Assembly (NCBI RefSeq): GCF_030272615.1
Contig: NW_026729165.1
Location: 67,501-105,000, forward strand
Length of the DNA stretch: 37,500 nt
Source: Cryptomeria japonica
Taxonomy: Eukaryota > Streptophyta > Pinopsida > Cupressales > Cupressaceae
Direction: 5' to 3'
This document shows positions 11,195-24,400 of the stretch, one piece after another. Below the pieces are notes generated by a model, which saw only the letters and a program-made list of their open reading frames with translations, ran no database searches and was not told the origin of the DNA. Made by a program: the position numbers and the translations under genes. How positions within the stretch are numbered: position 1 is the first letter of the stretch; every line of letters begins with the position of its first letter.

Positions 11195-11991
11195 GTTATG
11201 AGCTTGTCGCAGTGTGTACTTAGCAAACCGCGACCCACGTGCGAATCCACCCCGGCCACCCACCCCCGTCGAGGTGCACACCCTCCCTCGCGAAGTGCGC
11301 CCCGTTCGCCAAGTGTGAGCCCTGCCCGGGTGCGCGCACCTTGCTAGGGCGTCGGGTGTGCACCCGGCCCGGCCTACGTGCGTGCACCTGGAGGGGGCGT
11401 CGTGTGCGTGCAGTGTCCCGTCTGCAACGCGGTGCCCACACACCACCTCGGGCGCAACGACCTGCGCTCACATGTGGGCCGAGTGCACCTTGGTGCATGT
11501 TCGGGGCGCCTCGGGTGCACGCTCGATCTTGCCCCGGTGCACCAAGGCGCTCGGTTTGCCCCGGGTGCGCACTTGGTGCAAGGTGGGCACCCAAAATAGG
11601 GATCAAGCACCAAAACACAAGTTTCGGGATGCAAAATGGGACCCAAGGACCACAAATGCGTTCCAAGACCCATGATGGGTCCACGAGAACAAAAATGTGT
11701 TCCGAGACTTAATAAACAAATATTGGGTTTTAGGAGAAGAAACATGCTCTGATGCCCAAAACGAGAATCGACCCCGAAAAGGCCACAGGCCAAAAGTGGG
11801 ATGCGAGACAAAAAAAAATGGGACCCGAGGACCAAAATTGGGTTCCCAGGTCGAAGACAGGGCAACCGGACAAGAAACGACCTCTAAGGCTCGAAATGAG
11901 TCCCGACGACTAAAACTTGACAAGAAGCACCCATCAGGCACCCAACTCGACACCCATGGGATGCCGACCCACCCGGGCTTCCACCTAGCAC

Positions 11992-12445
11992 ACCTTGGCA
12001 CCCACCCACCCTCGCACCCAACCTCGCACCCAACTTAGCACCTTTGAACCCACATTGGCACTCACCCTGACCCTGGCACCTTGGAACCCACATTGGCACT
12101 CACCTTGACCCTGGCACCCACCTTTGCACTCACCTTGGGACCCACCCTGGCTCCCACCTCGGCACCCACCCAGACACCCACCTTGGTTCCTTGGCACCCA
12201 CCTTGGATCCTTGGCACCCACCCCGACACCCACCTTGGCACGCAACTTGGCTACTTGCCACCCACCTTGGCTCCTTGACGCCCACCCCGACAACCACCCC
12301 GTGACCTACCCTGGCTAGGGTTGGTGCACACCCACCCTGGTGCCCACCTTGGCACCCACCCTATGACCCACCTTGGCACGCACCTTAGTACCCACCCCGT
12401 TACCCACCCTAGGACCCACCCCGTGACCCACCTTGGCCAGGGTGG
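11992..12445 (+). repeat. CACCC/CCTTGG simple array, copy 2
   Basis: This is the same array as at 4069, with the same phrase order by eye. A fast-changing simple repeat that keeps an identical order points to very recent duplication of the whole block. Confidence 0.88.
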
Positions 12446-13495
12446 GTGCCTTGGTGCGCACAACTTGCCTGGGCTGCACACCAGGGCGGGCTCAAGATGG
12501 CACCCGCGTTCCGTTTTTTTCACTATCTTTCAAAACGGAAATTTTAAAATCTCATTTTTTTCTTTTTTTTGCCTTTTCTGGAAATTAGTGAAGGCAGCGC
12601 ATCAAAGGTGCGCAATGCTGGTGCGAACCCGGGAGCGCTCCGATGTGTGCTCCAAGGTGCGGCGTGCACGAAGTCCGAGCCCGGTTTGCCCCGGGTGCGC
12701 ACCTCGCGTGCACCTTCGCCGGGGTGAGCACCTTGGCTGGGTTGCGCGCCCTGGTGCGTACCAAGGAGCGCTCTGAAGTGTGCTCCAAGGTGCGGCGTGC
12801 ACGAAGTCGGAGCCCGGTTTGCCCCGGGTGTGCACCTCGGGTGCGCACCTCGCGTGCACCTTCGCTGCGGTGGGCACCTTGGCTGGGTTGCGCGCCTTGG
12901 TGGGCACCATGCAGTGCACGAAGTCGGAGCCCGGTTTGCCCCGGGCGCGCACCTCCGCCAGGGTGGGCACCTTGGTGCGCACAACTTGCCTGGGCTGCGC
13001 ATCAGGAAGGGCTCAAGATGGCACCCGCGTTCCGTTTTTTTCACTATCTTTCAGAACGGAAATTTTAAAATATCGTTTTTTTTTGCCTTTTCTGGAAATT
13101 AGTGAAGGCAGCGCATCAAAGGTGCGCAACGCTGGTGCGAACCTGGGAGCGCTCCGATGTGTGCTCCAAGGTGCGGCGTGCACGAAGTCGGAGCCCGGTT
13201 TGCCTCGGGTGCGCCCTGGTGGGCACCATGGTGCGCACCAAGGAGCGCTCCGAAGTGTGCTCCAAGGTGCGGCCTGCACGAAGTCGGAGCCCGGTTTGCC
13301 CCGGGTGTGCACCTCGGGTGGGCACCTTGGTGCGCATGCCTTGCCTGGGCTGCGCACCAGGGCGGGCTCAAGATGGCACCCGCGTTCCTTTTTTTTCACT
13401 ATCTTTCAAAACGGAAATTTTAAAATCTCATTTTTTTTTGCCTTTTTCTGGAAATTAGTGAAGGCAGCGCATCAAAGGTGCGCACCTCGCTGCCC

Positions 13496-15846
13496 ACCAC
13501 GGTGCGCAACGCCGGTGGGCACCCGGGAGTGCTTCGAAGTGTGCTCCAAGGTGCTGCGTGCACGTTGTCGGAGCCCGGTTTGCCCCGGGTGCGCACCTCG
13601 CGTGCACCTTCGTCGGGGTGGGCACCTTGGCTTGGTTTGCCCCGGCTGCGCTCCGAAGCGGGGTTATTGGAGCGCCGCCTCTTTTTTTGTCGGAGCGTTT
13701 GGTGGGGTTTCTCGCATTGGCTCTTCCGAGGCCCGGTTGCCACCCTGGCGCGCACGAAGTCGGAAGTAGGGTTAATTGCCCGGGTGCGCACCTTTGCCAG
13801 GGTGGCACCTTACCTGGGCTGCGCACCAGGGCGGGCTCAAGATGGCACGCGCGTTCCGTTTTTTTCACTATCTTTCAAAACGGAAATTTTAAAATCTCCT
13901 TTTTTTTTTGCCTTTTCTGGAAATTAGTGAAGGCAGCGCATCAAAGGTGCGCACCTCGCTGCCCACCTTGGTGTGCTCTGAGGTGCGCACCCGGGAGCGC
14001 TACGAAGTGTGCTCCAAGGTGCGGCGTGCACGTTGTCGGAGCCCGGTTTGCCCCGGGTGCGCACCTCGCCTGCACCTTGGCCGGGGTGGGCACCTTGGCT
14101 GGGTTTGCCCAGGGTGCGCTCCGAAGCGGGGTTACTGGAGCGCCCCCTCTTTTTTTGTCAGAGAGTTTGGTGGGGTTTCTCGCATTGGCTCTTCCCAGGC
14201 CCGGTTGTTGGGTGCGCTCCCACCCTGGCGCGCGCGAAGTTGGAAGTTGGGTTAATTGCCCGGGCGCGCACCTTCGCCAGGGTGGGCACCTTGGTGCGCA
14301 AACCTTGGCTGGGCTGCGCACCAGGGCGGGCTCAAGATGGCACCAGCATTCCCTTTTTCTCACTATCTTTCAAAACGGAAATTTTAAAATCTCGTTTTTT
14401 TTTTGCCTTTTATGGAAATTAGTGAAGGCATCGCATCAAAGGTGCGCACCTCGCTGCCCACCTTGGTGTGCTCCGAGGTGCCCACCACGGTGCGCAACGC
14501 CGGTGCGAACCCGGGAGCGCCCCGATGTGTGCTCCAAGGTGCGGCGTGCACGAAGTCGGACCCCGGTTTGCCCCGGGTGCGCACCTCGCGTGCACCTTGG
14601 TGCGCACACCTTGGCTGGGTTGCGCGGCCTGGTGGGCACCATGGTGCGCACCAAGGAGCGCTCCGAAGTGTGCTCCAAGGTGCGGCGTGCACGAAGTCGG
14701 AGCCCGGTTTGCCCCGGGTGCGCACCTTCGCCGCGGTGGGCACCATGGCGTGCACGAAGTCGGAGCCCGGTTTGCCCCGGGTGCGCACCTCGCGTGCACC
14801 TTCGCCGGGGTGGGCACCTCGGCTGGGTTGCGCGCCCTGGTGCGCACCAAGGAGCGCTCTGAAGTGTGCTCCAAGGTGCGGCGTGCACGAAGTCGGAGCC
14901 CGGTTTGCCCCGGGTGTGCACCTCGCGTGCACCTTCGCTGCGGTGGGCACCTTGGCTGGGTTGCGCGCCTTGGTGGGCACCATGCAGTGCACGAAGTCGG
15001 AGCCCGGTTTGCCCCGGGCGCGCACCTCCGCCAGGGTGGGCACCTTGGTGCGCACAACTTGCCTGGGCTGCGCACCAGGAAGGGCTCAAGATGGCACCCG
15101 CGTTCCGTTTTTTTCACTATCTTTCAGAACGGAAATTTTAAAATATCGTTTTTTTTTGCCTTTTCTGGAAATTAGTGAAGGCAGCGCATCAAAGGTGCGC
15201 AACGCTGGTGCGAACCTGGGAGCGCTCCGATGTGTGCTCCAAGGTGCGGCGTGCACGAAGTCGGACCCCGGTTTGCCCCGGGTGCGCACCTCGCGTGCAC
15301 CTTGGTGCGCACACCTTGGCTGGGTTGCGCGCCCTGGTGGGCACCATGGTGCGCACCAAGGAGCGCTCCGAAGTGTGCTCCAAGGTGCGGCGTGCACGAA
15401 GTCGGAGCCCGGTTTGCCCCGGGTGCGCACCTCGCGTGCACCTTCGCCGCGGTGGGCACCATGGCGTGCACGAAGTCGGAGCCCGGTTTGCCCCGGGTGC
15501 GCACCTCGCGTGCACCTTCGCCGGGGTGGGCACCTTGGTGTGCAGACCTTGGCTGGGTTGCGCGCCCTGGTGGGCACCATGGTGCGCACCAAGGAGCGCT
15601 CCGAAGTGTGCTCCAAGGTGCGGCCTGCACGAAGTCGGAGCCCGGTTTGCCCCGGGTGTGCACCTCGGGTGGGCACCTTGGTGCGCATGCCTTGCCTGGG
15701 CTGCGCACCAGGGCGGGCTCAAGATGGCACCCGCGTTCCTTTTTTTTCACTATCTTTCAAAACGGAAATTTTAAAATCTCATTTTTTTTTGCCTTTTTCT
15801 GGAAATTAGTGAAGGCAGCGCATCAAAGGTGCGCACCTCGCTGCCC
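13496..15846 (+). repeat. IGS unit B2 (2351 bp, lacks 5S)
   Basis: This is the second B unit. It has the same length as B1 and the same four B-specific changes (near 13629, 13800, 14163 and 14300). B1 and B2 therefore descend from one B copy by duplication of the A+B block, not from repeated independent deletions. Confidence 0.93.
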
Positions 15847-18800
15847 ACCACGGTGCGCAACGCCGGTGGGCACCCGGGAGTGCTTCGAAGTGTGCTCCAA
15901 GGTGCTGCGTGCACGTTGTCGGAGCCCGGTTTGCCCCGGGTGCGCACCTCGCGTGCACCTTCGTCGGGGTGGGCACCTTGGCTGGGTTTGCCCCGGCTGC
16001 GCTCCGAAGCGGGGTTATTGGAGCGCCGCCTCTTTTTTTGTCGGAGCGTTTGGTGGGGTTTCTCGCATTGGCTCTTCCGAGGCCCGGTTGCCACCCTGGC
16101 GCGCACGAAGTCGGAAGTAGGGTTAATTGCCCGGGTGCGCACCTTTGCCAGGGTGGGCACCTTACCTGGGCTGCGCACCAGGGCGGGCTCAAGATGGCAC
16201 GCGCGTTCCGTTTTTTTCACTATCTTTCAAAACGGAAATTTTAAAATCTCCTTTTTTTTTTGCCTTTTCTGGAAATTAGTGAAGGCAGCGCATCAAAGGT
16301 GCGCACCTCGCTGCCCACCTTGGTGTGCTCTGAGGTGCGCACCCGGGAGCGCTACGAAGTGTGCTCCAAGGTGCGGCGTGCACGTTGTCGGAGCCCGGTT
16401 TGCCCCGGGTGCGCACCTCGCCTGCACCTTGGCCGGGGTGGGCACCTTGGCTGGGTTTGCCCAGGGTGCGCTCCGAAGCGGGGTTACTGGAGCGCCCCCT
16501 CTTTTTTTGTCAGAGCGTTTGGTGGGGTTTCTCGCATTGGCTCTTCCCAGGCCCGGTTGTTGGGTGCGCTCCCACCCTGGCGCGCGCGAAGTTGGAAGTT
16601 GGGTTAATTGCCCGGGCGCGCACCTTCGCCAGGGTGGGCACCTTGGTGCGCACACCTTGGCTGGGCTGCGCACCAGGGCGGGCTCAAGATGGCACCAGCA
16701 TTCCCTTTTTCTCACTATCTTTCAAAACGGAAATTTTAAAATCTCGTTTTTTTTTTGCCTTTTATGGAAATTAGTGAAGGCATCGCATCAAAGGTGCGCA
16801 CCTCGCTGCCCACCTTGGTGTGCTCCGAGGTGCCCACCACGGTGCGCAACGCCGGTGCGAACCCGGGAGCGCCCCGATGTGTGCTCCAAGGTGCGGCGTG
16901 CACGAAGTCGGACCCCGGTTTGCCCCGGGTGCGCACCTCGCGTGCACCTTGGTGCGCACACCTTGGCTGGGTTGCGCGGCCTGGTGGGCACCATGGTGCG
17001 CACCAAGGAGCGCTCCGAAGTGTGCTCCAAGGTGCGGCGTGCACGAAGTCGGAGCCCGGTTTGCCCCGGGTACGCACCTCGCGTGCACCTTCGCCGGGGT
17101 GGGCACCTCGGCTGGGTTGCGCGCCCTGGTGCGCACCAAGGAGCGCTCCGAAGTGTGCTCCAAGGTGCGGCGTGCACGAAGTCGGAGCCCGGTTTGCCCC
17201 GGGTGCGCACCTTCGCCGCGGTGCGCACCATGGCGTGCACGAAGTCGGAGCCCGGTTTGCCCCGGGTGCGCACCTCGCGTGCACCTTCGGCGGGGTTGCG
17301 CGCCCTGGTGGGCACCATGGTGCGCACCAAGGAGCGCTCCGAAGTGTGCTCCAAGGTGCGGCGTGCACGAAGTCGGAGCCCGGTTTGCCCCGGGTGCGCA
17401 CCTCGCGTGCACCTTCGGCGGGGTTGCGCGCCCTGGTGGGCACCATGGTGCGCACCAAGGAGCGCTCCGAAGTGTGCTCCAAGGTGCGGCGTGCACGAAG
17501 TCGGAGCCCGGTTTGCCCCGGGTGCGCACCTCGCGTGCACCTTCGCCGCGGTGGGCACCATGGCGTGCACGAAGTCGGAGCCCGGTTTGCCCCGGGTGCG
17601 CACCTCGCGTGCACCTTCGCCGGGGTGGGCACCTCGGCTGGGTTGCGCGCCCTGGTGCGCACCAAGGAGCGCTCCGAAGTGTGCTCCAAGGTGCGGCGTG
17701 CACGAAGTCGGAGCCCGGTTTGCCCCGGGTGCGCACCTCGCGTGCACCTTCGCCAGGGTGGGCACCTCGGTGCGCACACCTTCTCAATGTTTTCTTGCCT
17801 TTTCTGGAAATTGGTGAAGGCAGCGCATCAAAGGTGCGCACCTCGGTGTGCTCCGAGGTGCGAACCCGAGAGCGCTCCGAGGTGCCCACGAAGTCGAAAG
17901 TCGGGTTAATTGCATTGTTTTCCCCGGGTGCGCTCCGAGGTGCGCAACATCGGCGCGCACCAAGGAGGGCTCCGAAGTGTGCTCCAAGGTGCGCACGATG
18001 GCGTGCACCTCTGGTGCGCACGATTCGGAGCTCGGTTTGACCGGGGTGCGCACACCTTGGCTGGGTTGCGCACCTTTTGTGCGCTCCAAGGTGCGCACGA
18101 AGTCGGAGCTCGGTTTGCCCCGGGTGCGCACCTTCGCCAGGGTGCGCACCTTGATGCGCACGCCTTGGCTGGGCTGCGCACCTTGGTGGGCGCCATGGTG
18201 CGCACCTTTCGTGCGCTCCAAGGTGCGCACGAAGTCGGAGCTCGGTTTGCCCCGGGTGCGCACCTTGGTGGGCGCCATGGTGCACTCCGAGGTGCCCAAG
18301 ATTGGTGCGCACCAAGGAGCGCTCCGAAGTGCGCTCCAAGGTGCGCGCGAAGTCGAAAGTTGGGTTAATTGTCCGGTTTGCCTCGGGTGCGCACCTTGCG
18401 TGCACCTTCGCCAGGGTGGGCGCCTTGGTGCGCACACCTTGGCTGGGCTGCGCACACCTTGGCACCCGCGTTTCCTTCATTTTAAATTTTTTTTTTTTAC
18501 AATCTCTCAAGTGGGAAATTCTATAATCTCAACTTTTTTTGCCTTTTCAGGAAACTTTTGAATGGAGCGCATCATTGGTGCGCTCCGAAGTGTGCTCCAA
18601 AGCTCTCTCCAGCTGCGTGCACCTGCCCCGGCCGCGCACCCGGCCCCGCCCAGCTTCGCTCACCTGTCCCGGGCGTCTGGTGCGGAACCTTAGAGTAAGA
18701 AACATCACCGTGCACCTTGGCCAACGTGCGCGACTCGACCGAGCGCGCACTGGCCGAGGTGCACACCGATTTCACCTGGGTGCGCGCGCAGCACCTCGGG

Positions 18801-18999
18801 CGCACCGGGGTGCGCGCACAACGCCCGGGTTGCACCGTGGCCTGTGTGCTCGGGGCGCCTCGGGTGCGCGCTCGGTGTCGCCCCCGCGCGCGCGGTAGTG
18901 CGGGCAGCGCACCCCGGCCCGGCCCGGCCCCGACGAGAACGCAAACGGGCAAAAGGTTTATTCAAATAGCATTGCGACGCCCGGCGAAAAACTAAAAAA

Positions 19000-19117
19000 G
19001 GGTGCAACACCGGGACTTCCCGGGAGGTCACCCATCCCAGTACTACTCCGGCCCAAGCGCGCTTAACTGCGGAGTTCTGATGGGATCCGGTGCACTAACG
19101 CTGGTATGATCGCACCC
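19000..19117 (-). rRNA. 5S rRNA: 5S ribosomal RNA gene, copy 3
   Basis: This is identical by eye to copies 1 and 2, with intact internal control region, terminator (18994-18999) and upstream TAAGTA. It lies 7923 bp from copy 2 and 5572 bp from copy 4. The shorter second spacing reflects the missing B unit. Confidence 0.98.
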
Positions 19118-19914
19118 GTTATGAGCTTGTCGCAGTGTGTACTTAGCAAACCGCGACCCACGTGCGAATCCACCCCGGCCACCCACCCCCGTCGAGGTGC
19201 ACACCCTCCCTCGCGAAGTGCGCCCCGTTCGCCAAGTGTGAGCCCTGCCCGGGTGCGCGCACCTTGCTAGGGCGTCGGGTGTGCACCCGGCCCGGCCTAC
19301 GTGCGTGCACCTGGAGGGGGCGTCGTGTGCGTGCAGTGTCCCGTCTGCAACGCGGTGCCCACACACCACCTCGGGCGCAACGACCTGCGCTCACATGTGG
19401 GCCGAGTGCACCTTGGTGCATGTTCGGGGCGCCTCGGGTGCACGCTCGATCTTGCCCCGGTGCACCAAGGCGCTCGGTTTGCCCCGGGTGCGCACTTGGT
19501 GCAAGGTGGGCACCCAAAATAGGGATCAAGCACCAAAACACAAGTTTCGGGATGCAAAATGGGACCCAAGGACCACAAATGCGTTCCAAGACCCATGATG
19601 GGTCCACGAGAACAAAAATGTGTTCCGAGACTTAATAAACAAATATTGGGTTTTAGGAGAAGAAACATGCTCTGATGCCCAAAACGAGAATCGACCCCGA
19701 AAAGGCCACAGGCCAAAAGTGGGATGCGAGACAAAAAAAAATGGGACCCGAGGACCAAAATTGGGTTCCCAGGTCGAAGACAGGGCAACCGGACAAGAAA
19801 CGACCTCTAAGGCTCGAAATGAGTCCCGACGACTAAAACTTGACAAGAAGCACCCATCAGGCACCCAACTCGACACCCATGGGATGCCGACCCACCCGGG
19901 CTTCCACCTAGCAC

Positions 19915-20368
19915 ACCTTGGCACCCACCCACCCTCGCACCCAACCTCGCACCCAACTTAGCACCTTTGAACCCACATTGGCACTCACCCTGACCCTGGC
20001 ACCTTGGAACCCACATTGGCACTCACCTTGACCCTGGCACCCACCTTTGCACTCACCTTGGGACCCACCCTGGCTCCCACCTCGGCACCCACCCAGACAC
20101 CCACCTTGGTTCCTTGGCACCCACCTTGGATCCTTGGCACCCACCCCGACACCCACCTTGGCACGCAACTTGGCTACTTGCCACCCACCTTGGCTCCTTG
20201 ACGCCCACCCCGACAACCACCCCGTGACCTACCCTGGCTAGGGTTGGTGCACACCCACCCTGGTGCCCACCTTGGCACCCACCCTATGACCCACCTTGGC
20301 ACGCACCTTAGTACCCACCCCGTTACCCACCCTAGGACCCACCCCGTGACCCACCTTGGCCAGGGTGG
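19915..20368 (+). repeat. CACCC/CCTTGG simple array, copy 3
   Basis: This is the same as the array at 4069. It is followed by a T-rich module from about 20431, as in A1 and A2. Confidence 0.88.
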
Positions 20369-21418
20369 GTGCCTTGGTGCGCACAACTTGCCTGGGCTGC
20401 ACACCAGGGCGGGCTCAAGATGGCACCCGCGTTCCGTTTTTTTCACTATCTTTCAAAACGGAAATTTTAAAATCTCATTTTTTTCTTTTTTTTGCCTTTT
20501 CTGGAAATTAGTGAAGGCAGCGCATCAAAGGTGCGCAATGCTGGTGCGAACCCGGGAGCGCTCCGATGTGTGCTCCAAGGTGCGGCGTGCACGAAGTCCG
20601 AGCCCGGTTTGCCCCGGGTGCGCACCTCGCGTGCACCTTCGCCGGGGTGAGCACCTTGGCTGGGTTGCGCGCCCTGGTGCGTACCAAGGAGCGCTCTGAA
20701 GTGTGCTCCAAGGTGCGGCGTGCACGAAGTCGGAGCCCGGTTTGCCCCGGGTGTGCACCTCGGGTGCGCACCTCGCGTGCACCTTCGCTGCGGTGGGCAC
20801 CTTGGCTGGGTTGCGCGCCTTGGTGGGCACCATGCAGTGCACGAAGTCGGAGCCCGGTTTGCCCCGGGCGCGCACCTCCGCCAGGGTGGGCACCTTGGTG
20901 CGCACAACTTGCCTGGGCTGCGCATCAGGAAGGGCTCAAGATGGCACCCGCGTTCCGTTTTTTTCACTATCTTTCAGAACGGAAATTTTAAAATATCGTT
21001 TTTTTTTGCCTTTTCTGGAAATTAGTGAAGGCAGCGCATCAAAGGTGCGCAACGCTGGTGCGAACCTGGGAGCGCTCCGATGTGTGCTCCAAGGTGCGGC
21101 GTGCACGAAGTCGGAGCCCGGTTTGCCTCGGGTGCGCCCTGGTGGGCACCATGGTGCGCACCAAGGAGCGCTCCGAAGTGTGCTCCAAGGTGCGGCCTGC
21201 ACGAAGTCGGAGCCCGGTTTGCCCCGGGTGTGCACCTCGGGTGGGCACCTTGGTGCGCATGCCTTGCCTGGGCTGCGCACCAGGGCGGGCTCAAGATGGC
21301 ACCCGCGTTCCTTTTTTTTCACTATCTTTCAAAACGGAAATTTTAAAATCTCATTTTTTTTTGCCTTTTTCTGGAAATTAGTGAAGGCAGCGCATCAAAG
21401 GTGCGCACCTCGCTGCCC

Positions 21419-24400
21419 ACCACGGTGCGCAACGCCGGTGGGCACCCGGGAGTGCTTCGAAGTGTGCTCCAAGGTGCTGCGTGCACGTTGTCGGAGCCCG
21501 GTTTGCCCCGGGTGCGCACCTCGCGTGCACCTTCGTCGGGGTGGGCACCTTGGCTGGGTTTGCCCCGGCTGCGCTCCGAAGCGGGGTTATTGGAGCGCCG
21601 CCTCTTTTTTTGTCGGAGCGTTTGGTGGGGTTTCTCGCATTGGCTCTTCCGAGGCCCGGTTGCCACCCTGGCGCGCACGAAGTCGGAAGTAGGGTTAATT
21701 GCCCGGGTGCGCACCTTTGCCAGGGTGGGCACCTTACCTGGGCTGCGCACCAGGGCGGGCTCAAGATGGCACGCGCGTTCCGTTTTTTTCACTATCTTTC
21801 AAAACGGAAATTTTAAAATCTCCTTTTTTTTTTGCCTTTTCTGGAAATTAGTGAAGGCAGCGCATCAAAGGTGCGCACCTCGCTGCCCACCTTGGTGTGC
21901 TCTGAGGTGCGCACCCGGGAGCGCTACGAAGTGTGCTCCAAGGTGCGGCGTGCACGTTGTCGGAGCCCGGTTTGCCCCGGGTGCGCACCTCGCCTGCACC
22001 TTGGCCGGGGTGGGCACCTTGGCTGGGTTTGCCCAGGGTGCGCTCCGAAGCGGGGTTACTGGAGCGCCCCCTCTTTTTTTGTCAGAGCGTTTGGTGGGGT
22101 TTCTCGCATTGGCTCTTCCCAGGCCCGGTTGTTGGGTGCGCTCCCACCCTGGCGCGCGCGAAGTTGGAAGTTGGGTTAATTGCCCGGGCGCGCACCTTCG
22201 CCAGGGTGGGCACCTTGGTGCGCACACCTTGGCTGGGCTGCGCACCAGGGCGGGCTCAAGATGGCACCAGCATTCCCTTTTTCTCACTATCTTTCAAAAC
22301 GGAAATTTTAAAATCTCGTTTTTTTTTTGCCTTTTATGGAAATTAGTGAAGGCATCGCATCAAAGGTGCGCACCTCGCTGCCCACCTTGGTGTGCTCCGA
22401 GGTGCCCACCACGGTGCGCAACGCCGGTGCGAACCCGGGAGCGCCCCGATGTGTGCTCCAAGGTGCGGCGTGCACGAAGTCGGACCCCGGTTTGCCCCGG
22501 GTGCGCACCTCGCGTGCACCTTGGTGCGCACACCTTGGCTGGGTTGCGCGGCCTGGTGGGCACCATGGTGCGCACCAAGGAGCGCTCCGAAGTGTGCTCC
22601 AAGGTGCGGCGTGCACGAAGTCGGAGCCCGGTTTGCCCCGGGTACGCACCTCGCGTGCACCTTCGCCGGGGTGGGCACCTCGGCTGGGTTGCGCGCCCTG
22701 GTGCGCACCAAGGAGCGCTCCGAAGTGTGCTCCAAGGTGCGGCGTGCACGAAGTCGGAGCCCGGTTTGCCCCGGGTGCGCACCTTCGCCGCGGTGCGCAC
22801 CATGGCGTGCACGAAGTCGGAGCCCGGTTTGCCCCGGGTGCGCACCTCGCGTGCACCTTCGGCGGGGTTGCGCGCCCTGGTGGGCACCATGGTGCGCACC
22901 AAGGAGCGCTCCGAAGTGTGCTCCAAGGTGCGGCGTGCACGAAGTCGGAGCCCGGTTTGCCCCGGGTGCGCACCTCGCGTGCACCTTCGGCGGGGTTGCG
23001 CGCCCTGGTGGGCACCATGGTGCGCACCAAGGAGCGCTCCGAAGTGTGCTCCAAGGTGCGGCGTGCACGAAGTCGGAGCCCGGTTTGCCCCGGGTGCGCA
23101 CCTCGCGTGCACCTTCGCCGCGGTGGGCACCATGGCGTGCACGAAGTCGGAGCCCGGTTTGCCCCGGGTGCGCACCTCGCGTGCACCTTCGCCGGGGTGG
23201 GCACCTCGGCTGGGTTGCGCGCCCTGGTGCGCACCAAGGAGCGCTCCGAAGTGTGCTCCAAGGTGCGGCGTGCACGAAGTCGGAGCCCGGTTTGCCCCGG
23301 GTGCGCACCTCGCGTGCACCTTCGCCAGGGTGGGCACCTCGGTGCGCACACCTTCTCAATGTTTTCTTGCCTTTTCTGGAAATTGGTGAAGGCAGCGCAT
23401 CAAAGGTGCGCACCTCGGTGTGCTCCGAGGTGCGAACCCGAGAGCGCTCCGAGGTGCCCACGAAGTCGAAAGTCGGGTTAATTGCATTGTTTTCCCCGGG
23501 TGCGCTCCGAGGTGCGCAACATCGGCGCGCACCAAGGAGGGCTCCGAAGTGTGCTCCAAGGTGCGCACGATGGCGTGCACCTCTGGTGCGCACGATTCGG
23601 AGCTCGGTTTGACCGGGGTGCGCACACCTTGGCTGGGTTGCGCACCTTTTGTGCGCTCCAAGGTGCGCACGAAGTCGGAGCTCGGTTTGCCCCGGGTGCG
23701 CACCTTCGCCAGGGTGCGCACCTTGATGCGCACGCCTTGGCTGGGCTGCGCACCTTGGTGGGCGCCATGGTGCGCACCTTTCGTGCGCTCCAAGGTGCGC
23801 ACGAAGTCGGAGCTCGGTTTGCCCCGGGTGCGCACCTTGGTGGGCGCCATGGTGCACTCCGAGGTGCCCAAGATTGGTGCGCACCAAGGAGCGCTCCGAA
23901 GTGCGCTCCAAGGTGCGCGCGAAGTCGAAAGTTGGGTTAATTGTCCGGTTTGCCTCGGGTGCGCACCTTGCGTGCACCTTCGCCAGGGTGGGCGCCTTGG
24001 TGCGCACACCTTGGCTGGGCTGCGCACACCTTGGCACCCGCGTTTCCTTCATTTTAAATTTTTTTTTTTTACAATCTCTCAAGTGGGAAATTCTATAATC
24101 TCAACTTTTTTTGCCTTTTCAGGAAACTTTTGAATGGAGCGCATCATTGGTGCGCTCCGAAGTGTGCTCCAAAGCTCTCTCCAGCTGCGTGCACCTGCCC
24201 CGGCCGCGCACCCGGCCCCGCCCAGCTTCGCTCACCTGTCCCGGGCGTCTGGTGCGGAACCTTAGAGTAAGAAACATCACCGTGCACCTTGGCCAACGTG
24301 CGCGACTCGACCGAGCGCGCACTGGCCGAGGTGCACACCGATTTCACCTGGGTGCGCGCGCAGCACCTCGGGCGCACCGGGGTGCGCGCACAACGCCCGG

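Larger units (their letters stand above)
7924..13495 (+). repeat. IGS unit A2 (5572 bp, contains 5S)
   Basis: This is the second A unit, offset by exactly 7923 bp from A1 and with the same internal order. Private changes noted by eye are CGAAGTGGGG for CGAAGCGGGG near 8555 and CACCTCGACTGGG for CACCTCGGCTGGG near 9187. It is otherwise almost identical to A1 and A3. Its only gene is the 5S copy at 11077. Confidence 0.95.
15847..21418 (+). repeat. IGS unit A3 (5572 bp, contains 5S)
   Basis: This third A unit is joined directly to A4 without a B unit between them. It lacks the two private changes noted in A2 and so matches A1 more closely. Confidence 0.95.
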